From Stereocaulon alpinum (taxonomy: Eukaryota > Ascomycota > Lecanoromycetes > Lecanorales > Stereocaulaceae), in assembly GCA_018257865.1 (NCBI GenBank), contig JAEUBA010000111.1:1-64000 (forward strand): DNA of 64,000 nucleotides, in the 5' to 3' direction. A program made the translations under genes and the position numbers. The first letter of the stretch is position 1; each line of letters begins with the position of its first letter. Shown here piece by piece: positions 23,077 to 35,100 of this stretch. The notes under the pieces were generated by a model. That model worked only from the letters and a program-made list of their open reading frames with translations. It was not told the origin of the DNA and ran no database searches.

Positions 23077-23656
23077 AGCGGGAGTTGGCACCCGCAAAGA
23101 ACGATATGAGAAGGAAGTCCTACTTGATTCATGTGATGCATAGCGTCGGGCATTTCGATCTTCCGATATATAACATTACTTGGGCTAGCATTGCAGATAC
23201 CCAAGTTGTCGACATGGCGATTGTGTGGAGTTTTAGTACAGAGTTGCATGGTCGATGGCTTACGCAACATGGCCAATGAAAAGCCTATCATTTGTATCGT
23301 ATACTAGCAAAGGCGTCCCGAGAGACATAAAGGAAGCTAAAGATGTGCAGTGACTTCCATGGTTACGTACTTCGAGACCCGCTAGAGCTAGCGAAGCTAG
23401 TTCTTGTACGGTATAACCTCGGAAGTTGGGCTGGAAAGGCCAGAAAATGCCAAGAGAACCTACCTTTAACAATACACTCGACGTAACACCAGCAAGACCA
23501 GCTGATCTATCCACCAGAGCATTGAATCGTGACTCTTCTTATTTCCACCTCATGACTATCATAGAAGTGTAGTACATTACCCACTGCCCTTCGCAAGGCT
23601 ACAACGTACCTATTCTCTGCTCCCTTCAAGTTATCGTCTCAGTTCGAACCCAAGCC
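23077..23656. other. Intergenic between the Whi5-like and transporter genes
   Basis: This 580-bp stretch is the 3' flank of the Whi5-like gene and the promoter of the transporter gene. Only short overlapping ORFs are present and no motif was recognised. Confidence 0.5.
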
Positions 23657-25074
23657 ATGGCGAACCGAGTTCTAATCCCGTTCCTCGTTGCGATGATGCT
23701 GCTTACAGGAGTGTGCAATACTCTGTTGTCAAAGTATCAAGTATATTTTAGGACGAATTCTCATTCCAGGTTCTAGCTGACTTATCGTAGGATCTCCAAT
23801 GCGTTGCCAATTGCGACTCAAAGGACCCAGACCAGATAAGACGATTCTCTATGCCAGTGATACAAACGTACCCCACCACATTCCCTTAGCAAGTCCCCTA
23901 CTGATGACATTCAAGAGCACAGATGTTTATCGGAGAGATGGGCTGCTGGCTCGTCGTCTTCGGCTTCTATCTCTATAAACACTACGTCAGCAAGGACGCA
24001 CCTCTACTACAAGGTGGCTATGAGCAGATAAACGGTCATGAAGATGGCACTGTATCAGACGATGAAGATAATGAAGCTATTATGGAACGATCATTCTCCT
24101 CCATCGAAGCGGCGAACCCTGTTGCGAAATCGCTCATTGCGGACTACGAAGGTCGGCGGGAGCTGGTGGGCTGGAGAATAATACTACTGGCATTACCCGC
24201 TTGCTGCGATATTACGGGGACGACTTTGATGAACATTGGATTGCTCTTTGTGGCCGCCAGCATATACCAAATGACTCGTGGAGCGTTGGTGCTATTTGTC
24301 GGACTGTTCAGCGTTATGTTTCTCAAACGCAAGCTCTACCTCTACCAATGGTTGGCACTATTCATTGTGGTCCTCGGGGTTGGTATCGTAGGATTAGCGG
24401 GTGCCATCGCAAAGAATCCACAAGCGCAACCCGAGCCAATGAAGACAGGCCTGCTCGCCATACGAGCAGTGCTGGTGGATATCAAGATTCAGGCGCAAAC
24501 GCCAGAGGCGCTTTGGACTATCCTTGGTGTCCTCATGATTGCCGCAGCTCAGATCTTTACTGCCACACAGTTCGTCCTCGAGGAGTGGATTTTGGAGCAG
24601 TACGCATTAGAGCCTCTTAAGGTCGTCGGCTGGGAAGGTGTCTTCGGCTTTATTGTCACCGTTATAGGGATGATTATTCTACACTTCGCAGTCGGGAGAA
24701 CTGAGAAGGGGCGAAACGGTTACTTTGATGCCGAAGAGGGATGGAGAGAAGTCACACATTACAGGGCTATTGCTGTGTCATCTATCCTCATCATGATCAG
24801 CATCGGTGGCTTCAATTTCTTTGGACTATCCGTCACCAGGACCGTCAGTGCTACTGCAAGATCTACAATTGATACATGCCGTACCCTCTTCATCTGGATT
24901 GTCTCTCTTGGACTGGGTTGGGAGACCTTCAAGTGGCTTCAGATCTTGGGCTTTGCCTTGCTAGTTTATGGGACATTTCTATTCAACGACATTGTAAGTC
25001 CACCTTTGAGGACTTGCATTAGAAGGAGGAAAAATGAGGCTTTGATGGCCGAGGAGCCAATAGAGCACTCGTAG
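23657..25074 (+). CDS. SLC35F6-like multipass transporter (DMT/EamA superfamily)
   Basis: The model joins 23657-23740, 23791-23867 and 23916-25074 (introns of 50 and 48 bp), giving 439 residues. Exon 1 encodes the first membrane segment, and NTLLSKYQ follows. Exons 2-3 give FSMPVIQT-AQ-MFIGEMGCW, the family block that human SLC35F6 shows as HPFLQ...MFLGE. About nine to ten hydrophobic segments follow, with a long acidic cytosolic loop near residues 80-130 and a basic tail. The second intron ends in an AAG acceptor; a CAG seven bases downstream breaks the frame, so I kept AAG. The relatives are nucleotide-sugar/metabolite transporters of endomembranes or lysosome. The substrate is unknown. Confidence 0.85.
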
Positions 25075-25308
25075 CAGCGATGTTTATTTATGAATCCTCA
25101 TTATCTCACCCACTACTCGCGTTCATTTACTGGATTAGAAATTTCGGAAAGGTCCCGGCCTGCTCAGACACCAGTACATTGAATTCAAATAGGCTTATGG
25201 CTGGGCCATCACGCGATCCCCACAACACCATGCTAAACAAGATTCGCAAATGGCAAGGCAAAAGCTCTCGATGCTCATAGGGTGAGTAGCTTGTGCAGGA
25301 AAGATCAA

Positions 25309-27441
25309 TCACCGGATGCAGACCTTGGAGAAGCTGAGGCTCGTTTCATTCAGCACTTCGCCTTCCATGATGCCGTGCACATAGGCTTCTCCAACCAAAC
25401 GATGCTCCTCAAAACCTGACTTCCTTAGAACAAATGGTACATCAGCACCAGAGAATATAAACACTTCGTCACCTGGCTGCATGGATCGTGGTCCAAGGCC
25501 CATGTATCCTTTGTGCGTAACGAAGAAGCACCTCAACCCAGCGATATAAACGAGTGCTACAAAATAAAGATGCCTGTTTCCATCTCGTTCGTGGTGCTCA
25601 GCAGTGAGGTCGCGCATGAGTTGCTCAAGGCCTTTACTCATAGGCACACCAACGTCCTCTTCTCGATCTTCTGAAGAATCGCCGGTGTCCTCGCCTTCGC
25701 TATCAAGAAGGAAACGGAGGAGAGCTGTGAAGTGCTTTTTATAGTCAACATGTGCAGGATTAGTAGCACCCCCAAAGTTACCAATGAATGTGCGCCACAT
25801 TGCATCATAATTCGTCCCTCCATTCACGTAGGTTTCTGGCAAAGTACTACCCAATCTCAACCAAGATAGCAACGTTAACCAAGACATGTGACGGGCGTAT
25901 GGTGCGACATCCTTAATGGTATCGACATGTAAGGCGTCAAGCACAAGAAGCTCAGGTGCGCTTTCATGCACGTTGACTAGCGTATTGCCCGCTGCGTGAT
26001 AATTGTGAGGATTTTGAGGCATGCCTAGGATCGTTGCCTCTTGCCAGGTACTGTAATCTGGCACCCAAGAAGGAAGTCCTTGCGTTTTGGTCAGGGTAGC
26101 GTCCTCGACTGTTGACAACAGAGCAAGGGATGAGTCCTTTCGTACGACTATCGACGTAACAGACCGAAAGACTTCCGCGACCTCGTCTGAGTAGTCTGCT
26201 TGGATAGCGTACTGATCAACATCGCCCGTTTTCGCTTTTGCAATACCAAGCAGGGAGAAGATCTTGTCTCTTGGATCCGTGGCCTTGAAGCGACGCATAG
26301 AGGAAAGAAGTAGCGTGAGATCTTGATCTTGTTCAAGTTTGACTCCGGCTCTGCAATTTTGGATGCTGGAAGCGAATGTTGGTCTGCCTTCGCGTCCATA
26401 CACATCTTGCAAAGCCCGAAAGTAGCCAGTGATCACGAGATATTGAGCCGCTCTTCCGATATCGTCCCAATTGATCGATTTGGAGCCGCAAATCGTAACT
26501 CCAATTGAAGCCAAGGCTACCTCTTGAATGATCCATGTTCTCTGGAACCATCGACGTTCGAAGAGCTTATGCAGACATTCCCACTCCACTGAAGGCAATG
26601 ACGGAAGTCCCAGAGCGAGCATTGCGTCAGGGTCATAGATATCACTTGTACGTGCGTGGAAGTCTTGCGCAGTGAGATCCAATTGACTGAGCTTCTTGAT
26701 CATCGTGAAAGCAATACTGGTCATATCGTCTTCTTCACCGAGCCAGATCGGCACCATCCTGGCATTACTGTAGATATGTCTCATATTTTGAATTTGCTCG
26801 TTTCGCTCAGGGATGTTCGACTGGTCAATGCATAGATAGTCAATCCAGATATAATTGCTTGATGGTTGCTCTCGAAGCCTCCGTAAAGCGTTGTACAGAT
26901 TCGTACTAACGGGAATAAGTTTCGTATTGCATCGAATGAAATGTTGTACGGGAAACATGGCCCTCGAGAGGCGAGAAGCGAAGTCTGTTGATTGTCCAGG
27001 ATCGTCGAGCCGATCGTCTCCCCAGGTATAAGATAGTGCAACGTAGCTAGGCAAAGCTTCCAGCTTCACGGGTAGAATATTACAAGAAATATCATCATCC
27101 CACGCTCCCGGCAGGAGTTCTATCAGCCTAATCGAATCTTGACTGGCTAGAGAATCATAGCGAAACCGTTCACTTTCGTCATCAAGCTCTGTTCGGTCTT
27201 GCCGCCATGCCATCCTCCATCCCAACCCCTGTATTGAGTTCGAGCTCTCCAAGGCTTGCGATGGTCTCAACGGTCCAGACTGAATGGCGAACCGTCCGAT
27301 GTAGGATCGCTTAGTGGCTAGTGTTTCACTTTGAGCTTTGAAACATTTGAACCGTTTCAATCTCTCAAAGCAGCGCTTTAGAGGGTTAGGGTTAGAAAGT
27401 AAGGGTCTTAGGGGACGCATCATCGCCAAATGAACGTTCAC
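25309..27441 (-). CDS. HET-domain protein (heterokaryon incompatibility family)
   Basis: This is a single-exon ORF of 710 residues. The HET domain (PF06985 type) spans about residues 95-310, with FRYDSL at 93-98, YVALSYTWGD at 133-142, YIWIDYLCIDQ at 197-207 and YSNARMVPIWLG at 224-235, followed by RRWFQRTWIIQEV. The long C-terminal part has no recognised domain, which is usual. HET proteins mediate non-self recognition between hyphae and can trigger cell death on mixing; which allele or partner this one uses cannot be told. The first ATG is at 27441. A second at 27213 (MAWRQDRTELDD) lies just before the domain and could be the real start, since the first 76 residues are basic and unlike the family. 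A short TTAGGG-type repeat lies in that doubtful part. Confidence 0.9.
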   Translation of the reverse strand: MNVHLAMMRPLRPLLSNPNPLKRCFERLKRFKCFKAQSETLATKRSYIGRFAIQSGPLRPSQALESSNSIQGLGWRMAWRQDRTELDDESERFRYDSLASQDSIRLIELLPGAWDDDISCNILPVKLEALPSYVALSYTWGDDRLDDPGQSTDFASRLSRAMFPVQHFIRCNTKLIPVSTNLYNALRRLREQPSSNYIWIDYLCIDQSNIPERNEQIQNMRHIYSNARMVPIWLGEEDDMTSIAFTMIKKLSQLDLTAQDFHARTSDIYDPDAMLALGLPSLPSVEWECLHKLFERRWFQRTWIIQEVALASIGVTICGSKSINWDDIGRAAQYLVITGYFRALQDVYGREGRPTFASSIQNCRAGVKLEQDQDLTLLLSSMRRFKATDPRDKIFSLLGIAKAKTGDVDQYAIQADYSDEVAEVFRSVTSIVVRKDSSLALLSTVEDATLTKTQGLPSWVPDYSTWQEATILGMPQNPHNYHAAGNTLVNVHESAPELLVLDALHVDTIKDVAPYARHMSWLTLLSWLRLGSTLPETYVNGGTNYDAMWRTFIGNFGGATNPAHVDYKKHFTALLRFLLDSEGEDTGDSSEDREEDVGVPMSKGLEQLMRDLTAEHHERDGNRHLYFVALVYIAGLRCFFVTHKGYMGLGPRSMQPGDEVFIFSGADVPFVLRKSGFEEHRLVGEAYVHGIMEGEVLNETSLSFSKVCIR

Positions 27442-29271
27442 ACTTCCCCAGAGCCACCCCGCTGTTGCCGGGAGGCCCCTAATTGTATGCTTATCACTCT
27501 ACGGGGGCTAGCTTAACGTATGCGCTTAGGGTTGGACCATTCAAACCTGAAACCGGACCCACCATTAAGGGTACAAGGCTTAACAACACTTGCCACATCA
27601 AGGAACCCTCAGTTGATTTGAGTTCATTCAAAGGACATCCCGTCTTCCCAGATGGCTAAGACCCCAAGTGACGAGCCATCATGTGCCAGGACTATGAAAG
27701 TTGGTTGCGCGGCATCAGGTAACGATGGATTGAAGCTAGAATACGGAGTACGGCCTTTGCTAACATGGCTAGCGTATAGCTTAGTTACCAAGCACTAGCG
27801 GCTTGTACCCCTCGGCCACTCTATCCAGTTTCTTGAGTGCCCTAGTCATCCCCACAAAGACTTTCTACCTTCCCCACCACTACGCTTGTGACAAGGTACA
27901 AGGGTAACTACCGTTTTCCCCTGAGTATATTACTGCTTTGCAGCTACTCTGATGACGTATAACCATTGTTCTGGACTTGAAACAAAGAAACGTCATCGGA
28001 GGAAGCTGTTCTAGATTCACTACCAGAACACAAACCCGCCATGGGTATCAAGGCGGGAAAACACGGGCGAAGAACAGACTACAGGGATCGACGACAAGAC
28101 TGAGCCCGTCAACGTGCGTCAACGTGCGTCGACGTGCTGACATCTGCTAAAGCCGTGGAGTTTACTATGGGCCGCACTTGGGGGATCATTTCAAATTCAG
28201 CCTATACCTATGGAAACAGCTGCGACACATGAATACGGAATGACAAGCGGCTCATAGCCCTTTCACCCTTACGTCCCACGATAAGATGGGATGGGACAAG
28301 AGGGGCCACAGAAACCTTCGACCTCCTCACTCATGCCGTCGTTTCAGCCTAACGAAAAAGATTCACGAGAGTTCTATAGACTAAACAATAGATACTCATA
28401 AATGCCAAGTCTGTGACGTACCTGCAATAGACGGGGCAGAGGGATGGCTCAGCATAAATCTCCTGTCGGTGGAAAGACGCGTCGTTAGCCCTTTCCTCAT
28501 ACGCTATACTCTAGTCGGCAGTGCAGGCATCTGTATGCTTCGTGTTTGCTGGCAATTTCCGTGGCTTAATGAACACGATTGGCCAAGACATGGCCGACAG
28601 AATGACAGCCTGCCCTGTTGGACCCGCGTGCCTTGATGAGTGCTATTAGCCAGAGATTGTGAACAAGATGAAAGGAAACAGCTTCAGGTTGTGGATAGCT
28701 TGTTCGAAGCTGTTTTCTGCTTGTTCATGCAAATATCTTGGCCTGAAAACAAAGTTCGTGGTCTGAGAATGAAGTCCCTTTGGAGGTGAAAGCCCTTGAC
28801 AAACGCAAGTCCGTTAATCTCGTTGAGATCCCTTGAAAATTGGACCCGTCTATGATACTCCGTCCATCGAGCCTGCATGTGGGGTCCGAAAAGCCTATAG
28901 CGAGATCTACACCATGGTCCGGGCATTATGTAGTGCCCGCTGCTTTGGCCTGTTCATTAGGTGCCGGGAGGACGAGGATGGGAACAACTGTGCCTTAATC
29001 ACGCATTGCCAAGATGCGGAGCCGACCATTCTTGAGTATTTGGCGAGTGGAATGCCATGAAACGGCTTTGTGATCATCTGGTAAGAGTAGGTCTTTCTGA
29101 AGATCGACCGGCGCAGGCTCAGCACTATAAAGGCAGGGTGTTGTCTCCTAAGCGTTCTGTTAACAAATTCTACTCTCTCGATATTCAAAAGTGTTCAACA
29201 CATTATCAACCTTTGGCTATCTTGATCTACCAGTCCAGGCGCTTTGGAGCGCCCCTTCAACGAACAGCAAC
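27442..29271. other. Intergenic region between the HET gene and a secreted-protein gene
   Basis: This 1.8-kb stretch has only short ORFs, none with a recognised domain. It carries a triple 10-bp repeat, GTCAACGTGC, at 28108-28137 with one substitution in the third unit. The last part is the promoter of the gene at 29272. Confidence 0.5.
29125..29133 (+). promoter_or_regulatory. TATA box upstream of the 29272 gene
   Basis: CTATAAAGG lies 139 bp upstream of the start codon at 29272, in a GC-richer stretch, and is a near-consensus TATA box. A pyrimidine-containing leader follows. Confidence 0.5.
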
Positions 29272-29835
29272 ATGCACACGTATGCCAAGTTTGTTTATGC
29301 TATGCTTGCTTTCGGCACATTCCAAGCCACCTTCTCTAAGCCAGTCTCATCAGACAACTCCCACTCTCTGATCAAGCGTGCCGCACAATGCGATCCTCGT
29401 CTAGGAGGGCTATCAGTCCACGACTGCCGCGCCTCTGCCCGCCAAATTCCACATACCGAAACTCCGATTCAGTTTCAGCCCGACAATCCCAACCGGCTCG
29501 TCGGCTTGCCTTTTATTTGGAGCGTAGGAGAGTGCACCATCGCCGCCGATCTTATTAATATCCAGGACCCTGAGTACATTACCTTCCTTGACATTGCCCA
29601 CGCAGCCCACGAAGTTATTCATGGATGTGTCAGACCTTCGCGTTATGGCGGATCATACGTGACGGGGGCGTTCAACAACTTCAGAGTCACCCTCTACCAA
29701 TTTGATTATGCCGACGAAGAAACCGTCCAGGTTGGGCCGGACCCCACAGGGAAGTGCGCGGTGAAAGGAGAGGTTCAAGATGTTGAGACTTGTGTTTTGG
29801 CGCAGGCCGCTATCTCTGGGTTCTCGGGCCCATAG
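29272..29835 (+). CDS. Small secreted protein, four-cysteine family
   Basis: This is an intronless ORF of 187 residues. I start it at 29272, where a signal peptide (MHTYAKFVYAMLAFGTF..., about 22 residues) begins; the upstream in-frame extension has no such signal. A KR site follows near residue 37, possibly for Kex2-like processing. The mature part shows AQC, VHDC, GECTIAADL and HGCV followed by YGGSY, the same four-cysteine plus GG layout as both domains of the gene at 11370. Two more cysteines lie near the C-terminus. Function unknown; a secreted, lineage-type protein is the safe description. No close paralogue sits beside it. Confidence 0.75.
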   Translation: MHTYAKFVYAMLAFGTFQATFSKPVSSDNSHSLIKRAAQCDPRLGGLSVHDCRASARQIPHTETPIQFQPDNPNRLVGLPFIWSVGECTIAADLINIQDPEYITFLDIAHAAHEVIHGCVRPSRYGGSYVTGAFNNFRVTLYQFDYADEETVQVGPDPTGKCAVKGEVQDVETCVLAQAAISGFSGP

Positions 29836-30496
29836 GTAATGGCCGCTAGCGGCTGTCCATCACAAGGGTCCAAGGGTCCTGGAGCTTTCCAACTCAGAAT
29901 TCGTGATTATCACGGGAATTCGTTATTATCGTCGACGTTTTAGACATCTCTATACTCTAAATGAGGTGTCTCATATTGGTCTCGCTTGTGCTTCAATTTC
30001 TTGTTCAGTGAAATATTTGTTGGTACTGTCTCAATTTGCATTATGATAGTAATAGTAGAGGCGTCTAGTAACGCATAGGTACCTTCCTCTTTGATTCTTC
30101 AAGACGTGTTGGTGACTATGGATCACAACATATGAAAGGGGCCGAACAATTCTAGCCTCGGAGCTGGACACTGACAGATAATGAAAGGATACATGGGACG
30201 ACAATCCGAACTGACTTGTTGCGGACTAAATCATGCGAAATCCATTAGGCCTACCACCATACTATTATTGGAATGGCTATGCTATGATGCACGGGTTGAG
30301 CGCATTCTGGCGCAAACAAGTCAATTCCGCCAAACATGCCAACCTTAAGCGATGGCCCTATTGTGTTCTACAACTCCAAATAGAACAAATGTCCCACATA
30401 CTCAGTAAATCCTTGATAAAAGTTACTGGATTCCTGATTCTCATTTTCTACCTGTTATCTCATTACCATTCCAATCCCCTAACGGGTTCCTCCAAG
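29836..30496. other. Intergenic, no gene seen
   Basis: This is 3' flank and promoter sequence between two small secreted-protein genes transcribed in the same direction. It has no TATA box as clear as that of the upstream gene and no ORF with a domain. Confidence 0.5.
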
Positions 30497-31083
30497 ATGA
30501 AGCTTCCCGCATCCCAATTCGCGCTCGCCGTTTCCCTTTTCATGTCGACAATGGCATTTGCCACACCTCAAATCCCACCCACTCACAATACAAGCCTCGT
30601 CCTTGGGTAATTACACTAGTCCAACCCCTCTCTCTATCCCCCTTGTCCAATCGGAAACTCCTCCCCAGCCTCCCTAGTCTAATCAGTCTTCACAGCTCTA
30701 CCTCCATCCCCATCCCTCTCACACATCTTACCCTAACCCTCACCCTTTGGCCCGCAAACCCACTCCAAAAAGACGACATCCTTACCTGCGTCGCGCTCGC
30801 TTCATCAGCCGCCGACGCTGCAGGCGTCCTCAACTCGGTCGGTAGGAGAGGTTTTCGAACAGTTGCCGGAGACCTGCTGCTTCGCGTACCAGTTTTCGCA
30901 CGAAGCTATACCTGGGGTCAACTAAACGCCACAGTGGAGACGGTCAAGGACTACATGGTCGAGCAGGGACAGTGGGTAGTGGCTACATGGGAGGTAGAGG
31001 ATATGGCTATTTCGAGGAAAGTGGCAGAGGGAGCGTTCGTTAGCAGGAGCCGATTTATAGACGGCGAGACAAGACTTCCGTAG
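30497..31083 (+). CDS. Predicted secreted protein, TWGQL-type (uncertain splice model)
   Basis: Exon 1 (30497-30606) encodes a signal peptide (MKLPASQFALAVSLFMSTMAFA) and ends at GG|GTAATT. Exon 2 runs to 31083 in an open frame. AG sites at 30668, 30677, 30686 and 30695 all keep the same frame. I favour 30695, because TCTAAT lies 16 bp before it as a branch site, giving an 89-bp intron and 165 residues. The C-terminal half has YTWGQLNATVETVKDYMVEQG and a following beta-like segment, a layout seen in many unnamed fungal small proteins. It differs from the four-cysteine family at 29272. Function unknown. Confidence 0.55.
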
Positions 31084-32109
31084 ACACGAGGCTGAGACTC
31101 TTGCGGCCTTTGCCATTATAGTCGGTGGAACATTTAGCGTTTCTGCATTGTAGCGATCATACTCTCGTCAGCCTAACGGGGATCTATCTATCAAGTCTTC
31201 GATTGCAACATCTCATCATCTCTGTCGTGCAAAACCCTGGAATTCGTAGCCGGTCTGGATTCCTGGCCTACTGTCTCTTCTTGCTGCAAATCAATAAAGG
31301 CGTTAGCCCTGTATTATCCGCTTGAGGAAGGCGTCTTCGACAGGCCGTACATATAGCCTTTCCTGCAGTAACCGTAATACACGACTTAGTAAGAGTATAG
31401 TCCTGCTGCTGCCCAAAGACGTAGTCCTTCTTCGTGCCATTCTAGGCGAGCAATTCCAGTCCTAGTCGTGGACTGCACGAGATGGGGCTGAATACTGCTA
31501 TCTTGAAGCGCTTTTCATGACACCAACCTTCATCGCTAATGGATCCATTGTTATCACTTTGACGGTCAACGCCCGCCCAAAATTCTTGGTCAAGGTCGCC
31601 AGATGTGGACCGAGTTTCAAGCGGTACAATGACACAAGCTCACGGAAGACAGGCTGATACCACCAAAATAACATTTTGCCCCCAGAGAGATTGAAAGCCA
31701 TATGCCACTCCGACATAGTAAGTAAAGTAGACAATAGGGCGAGGCTCATTTGCACTCTTTCGCAGGACTGCAGCATCTGCGGTCAGAACTCGGCGAAGTA
31801 TTTTCGTCATGCCTGTTGAGGTGCGCCAGAGTCGGTGCAGTACGGTTCAGACTTGCCATTTTCGCTCAATACTTCAAGACTTCATTGCGAGACTGATGAT
31901 TCAGGGAAAGATTAGATTCTCCGTTCCAATTTACATTTCCATCTCCAGCATCAATGAGTGACGCAGTATTAGATACGGAGACATCGAACTCATATCAACT
32001 TTGAAGCTAGACCAAAAACCATCGCTGTAATGCCCGTCTCACACGTGGCGCCGAACCAGCGAAGTCACAGCCTGCCGCATACGCCTTGGTCGCAGTAAAT
32101 CTGCTTGTC
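31084..32109. other. Intergenic, 3' flanks of convergent genes
   Basis: The gene at 30497 and MED15 point toward this 1-kb stretch from opposite sides. A 92-codon minus-strand ORF at 31776-31498 has no recognised motif. I see no gene. Confidence 0.5.
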
Positions 32110-35100
32110 TTACTGCCTTCTCCCCTCCTTCTTTTTCCGCTCCTCGAGCTTCTCCGGGGCCCATGCTTTTAGCCACTCATCACTTGGTTCGTTCGGACCA
32201 CGCCTTTTCCCTTTACTGGCAGTCGCATCCTGGTCCTCCTCCTTTCCAAAGACATGCTCCCAATCCATGTCCATAAAGTCAGGTATTTCCAAACTTGCCA
32301 TGTCACCTTGCAGAGTTTCATCGAACCAATCGGCCATCACCCAGTCTGCGTCTTCCGTAGTAATAAGATTAATATTGATGTCATCGTTGGCACTGATGTC
32401 GCTCTTGTGTGTACTATCCTTCTCTACAGACCCACTCGAAGGGCTTGTCGGCGGACTCACAGGATTGCGTTGGAACCAGCTTGTGATAATGTCCATGGGG
32501 ACCTGGCGATTGAGATCAGCCACCCCACCAAAGACTTCTTTAAACCATTCAGGCTTGATGTGACTGTTAGCCCATGGGTTGGGAGCGACTATTGCAGCCG
32601 ACCTCAAAGCGCCTGCGATAGCTGTTTCTTTATCCACCGACTTGGCTTCGGACGCGGGAGTCTTCACATTGGGCGCTGCTTGTGGAGTCTTTAGTAGGTT
32701 GGAGGATGGGGAAGGTCCGGTCTGCGTAGGAACTCTACTCATAGGGGTTGAAATTTCTTGCTTGATACCCTGCGAAGATGCTGTGGACTTCATTACTGCA
32801 GCTTGCAGTGCAGCAGCATTGTCACCCTTACCTTCTTGCGCTATTGCAGGTTTGGACCTCCCATTTTCGTCAAGGTTCAAGGCTATTCGTAGGCTCTCAA
32901 TGGCATATGCAGCGGCGTCAAGTGGATCTTTTATCGCATATGTAGGATCGTGAGCTTCCAAAGTATGCTTGTCCAGATCCTCTTTGGTAGCAAAGCCCAC
33001 TGCAAAACTCTCGCAATCTGATATAGGACACTTGATCACGGCTGTTGCTGCTGCTGGGGTACGCTGCGCTTCGGGAGATTCGGTCTTCGTGAGCGGCGAG
33101 GGCTTGGTAGCTGGGAGGGTTTGTGTCTCGGCGGGAGTCGTTGCTGGACTGGCAGCATTGCCCTTTCTCTTCTTAGCAATTGGCAGAACCAATTTGTCTG
33201 AAGTCAATTCGTTCTTGGGACCATAAAAGTGAGGAACGCCCTGCGGAGACTGTGAACCGAATGGAAAGGGCACATGTGATGTTGTTGGAGCAGCGGGTGG
33301 TCGATTGCTGTTGTTAGCATGGCTTTTCTGTACCGTCGCCGCTCTTTGTACTTTCAAAGCTTCTTGCTGTTGTTGAAGGTTGGCAGCATTTAGTTGCTGA
33401 GGTTTATTGTTCTGTGCCGGGGGTATGCCACCCGCGTAATTCTTCATCATGACTTGGAAGTATTCGTGCAATCGAGCTTCACTCTGCTCCAACTCGGTTA
33501 AAGACATTGTAAAGTTATCAACGGGCACGGTAAAGTTCGAGTCTCGAACCTGTTGTGTAAGGACCAGATGTATGTGGAGTAGCTCTTTGGTGCGATTCTC
33601 GTCTCTAGAGCGAATAAGAAACAGAGGAAGGGACTGGTCGAGTCGCTGAACCATTCCCCCCATTTTGGTCCTAAGTCTATCAATCATTTGTTTCCTAGTG
33701 TTCGGGCTCATTGGGACTTCAGGCCGTCGAGGCGATGTTTGAGCGACTTCGCTCTTCAATTGGTCTAAGCGGTTAGTGGGCCGCCCGCCTTGGTTAGAGC
33801 TATTCACACCCATTGGCCCCTGAAATTGTTGACCATTGGCCTGCATAGCTCTGGCAAGTTGAGCAGCTTGTAGACGCTGCATTACTTGAGCTTTTTGCTC
33901 GTGTGGTAAAGATGCGAACTGCTCCTGCGTAATTTGAGGCATACCATTGACCATGGAAGGTGGCTGCTGGCTAACCTTAGTAGTAGGGAGGCAGTCTTGT
34001 TGCTGGTTAAGCTTAGGATCAGGCACTTCAATAACATCGTCGTTGATACGTTTCAAGCTCTTCTGATTAGATTTCGAGATACCAGGCTGGACAGCTGCCC
34101 ATGCCGCTGGAGCTGGCTTAGGGTGCTGTACATTCTGCCTTGCCTGTTGTTGTGGCGGCACTCGTGCTTGGCCGACCGTTGATGGTTGTGCTTGACCTCG
34201 TTGTACCTGTCCTACTTGGCCTGGCTGATTTGGTGGCGTTGCGTTATGGTTCTGATGAGCTTCCGCATTTTGTGCGCGCTGGAGGTTGCTATGATGCAGC
34301 TGTTGCTGTCCATGGTGCGCCATAGCCTGCTGAAACTGGGGATTGTTCATCATCTGTTTCCTTCGCCGATCCACTAAAAACCCCCGGAGCTGCTCATCCG
34401 AACATCCTTTCATTTGCGGTGGGAGAGTTGCCCTTGCGGCTTGAATCTCTTGCAGTGTGGGTTCTGGTAATGTAGGAAGTCTCAGCGGGTTTGGCGTTGG
34501 AGCCGCAGCGCCTTGTGTTGGCTGGTTGTGTTGTGGTGGCATCATTTGCCCCACAGGAGCCATACCTGTGTTGCCTTGAGGTTGCTGCGGATGATTCCTC
34601 CTCTGGCTGATCGCTTGTTGCTGTCGTATTTGGAAATCTATGCTCTGCAAGCTTATAACTTTCGCTAAACTAGACTGAGGCAATTGCGATTCATTCCGGC
34701 GAACGTGCTCTTTCAATTGACCCCATGTTCTCAGATGATCAGGCAAGTTGCCAAGATTGCTGCTTCTGTTGAGGAGATTTGCAGGGAAATTCACGCTATC
34801 CATCTGGCGCGTTTGAACTTCGTTCAACTGGATTGCTGCCAGCTTTGCTTGTGCAGGACGACTGGCATGAGTCGGCATCTGCTGCTGGGTTCCCTGGGGC
34901 TGCATATTGACTGGAGCCATTTGATTTACCGGCATTTGAGGGGCATTGAGGTTCGCATTAGAGACGTTACTTTGGCCGGCCTGTGCAGTTCCTGTACCAC
35001 CTTGTTGGCCGGAGTTGGCACTCTGAGCATCTACTGTTGCCTTTAAACGCTGTTGTCTCTGGTGCATTGACATTATCCATTGTTTTTGTTTATCCTCGGG

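Noticed and set aside
30729..30740. Interstitial telomere motif in the 30497 gene
   Set aside because: TACCCTAACCCT lies in a C-rich coding stretch and is easily explained by codon composition.
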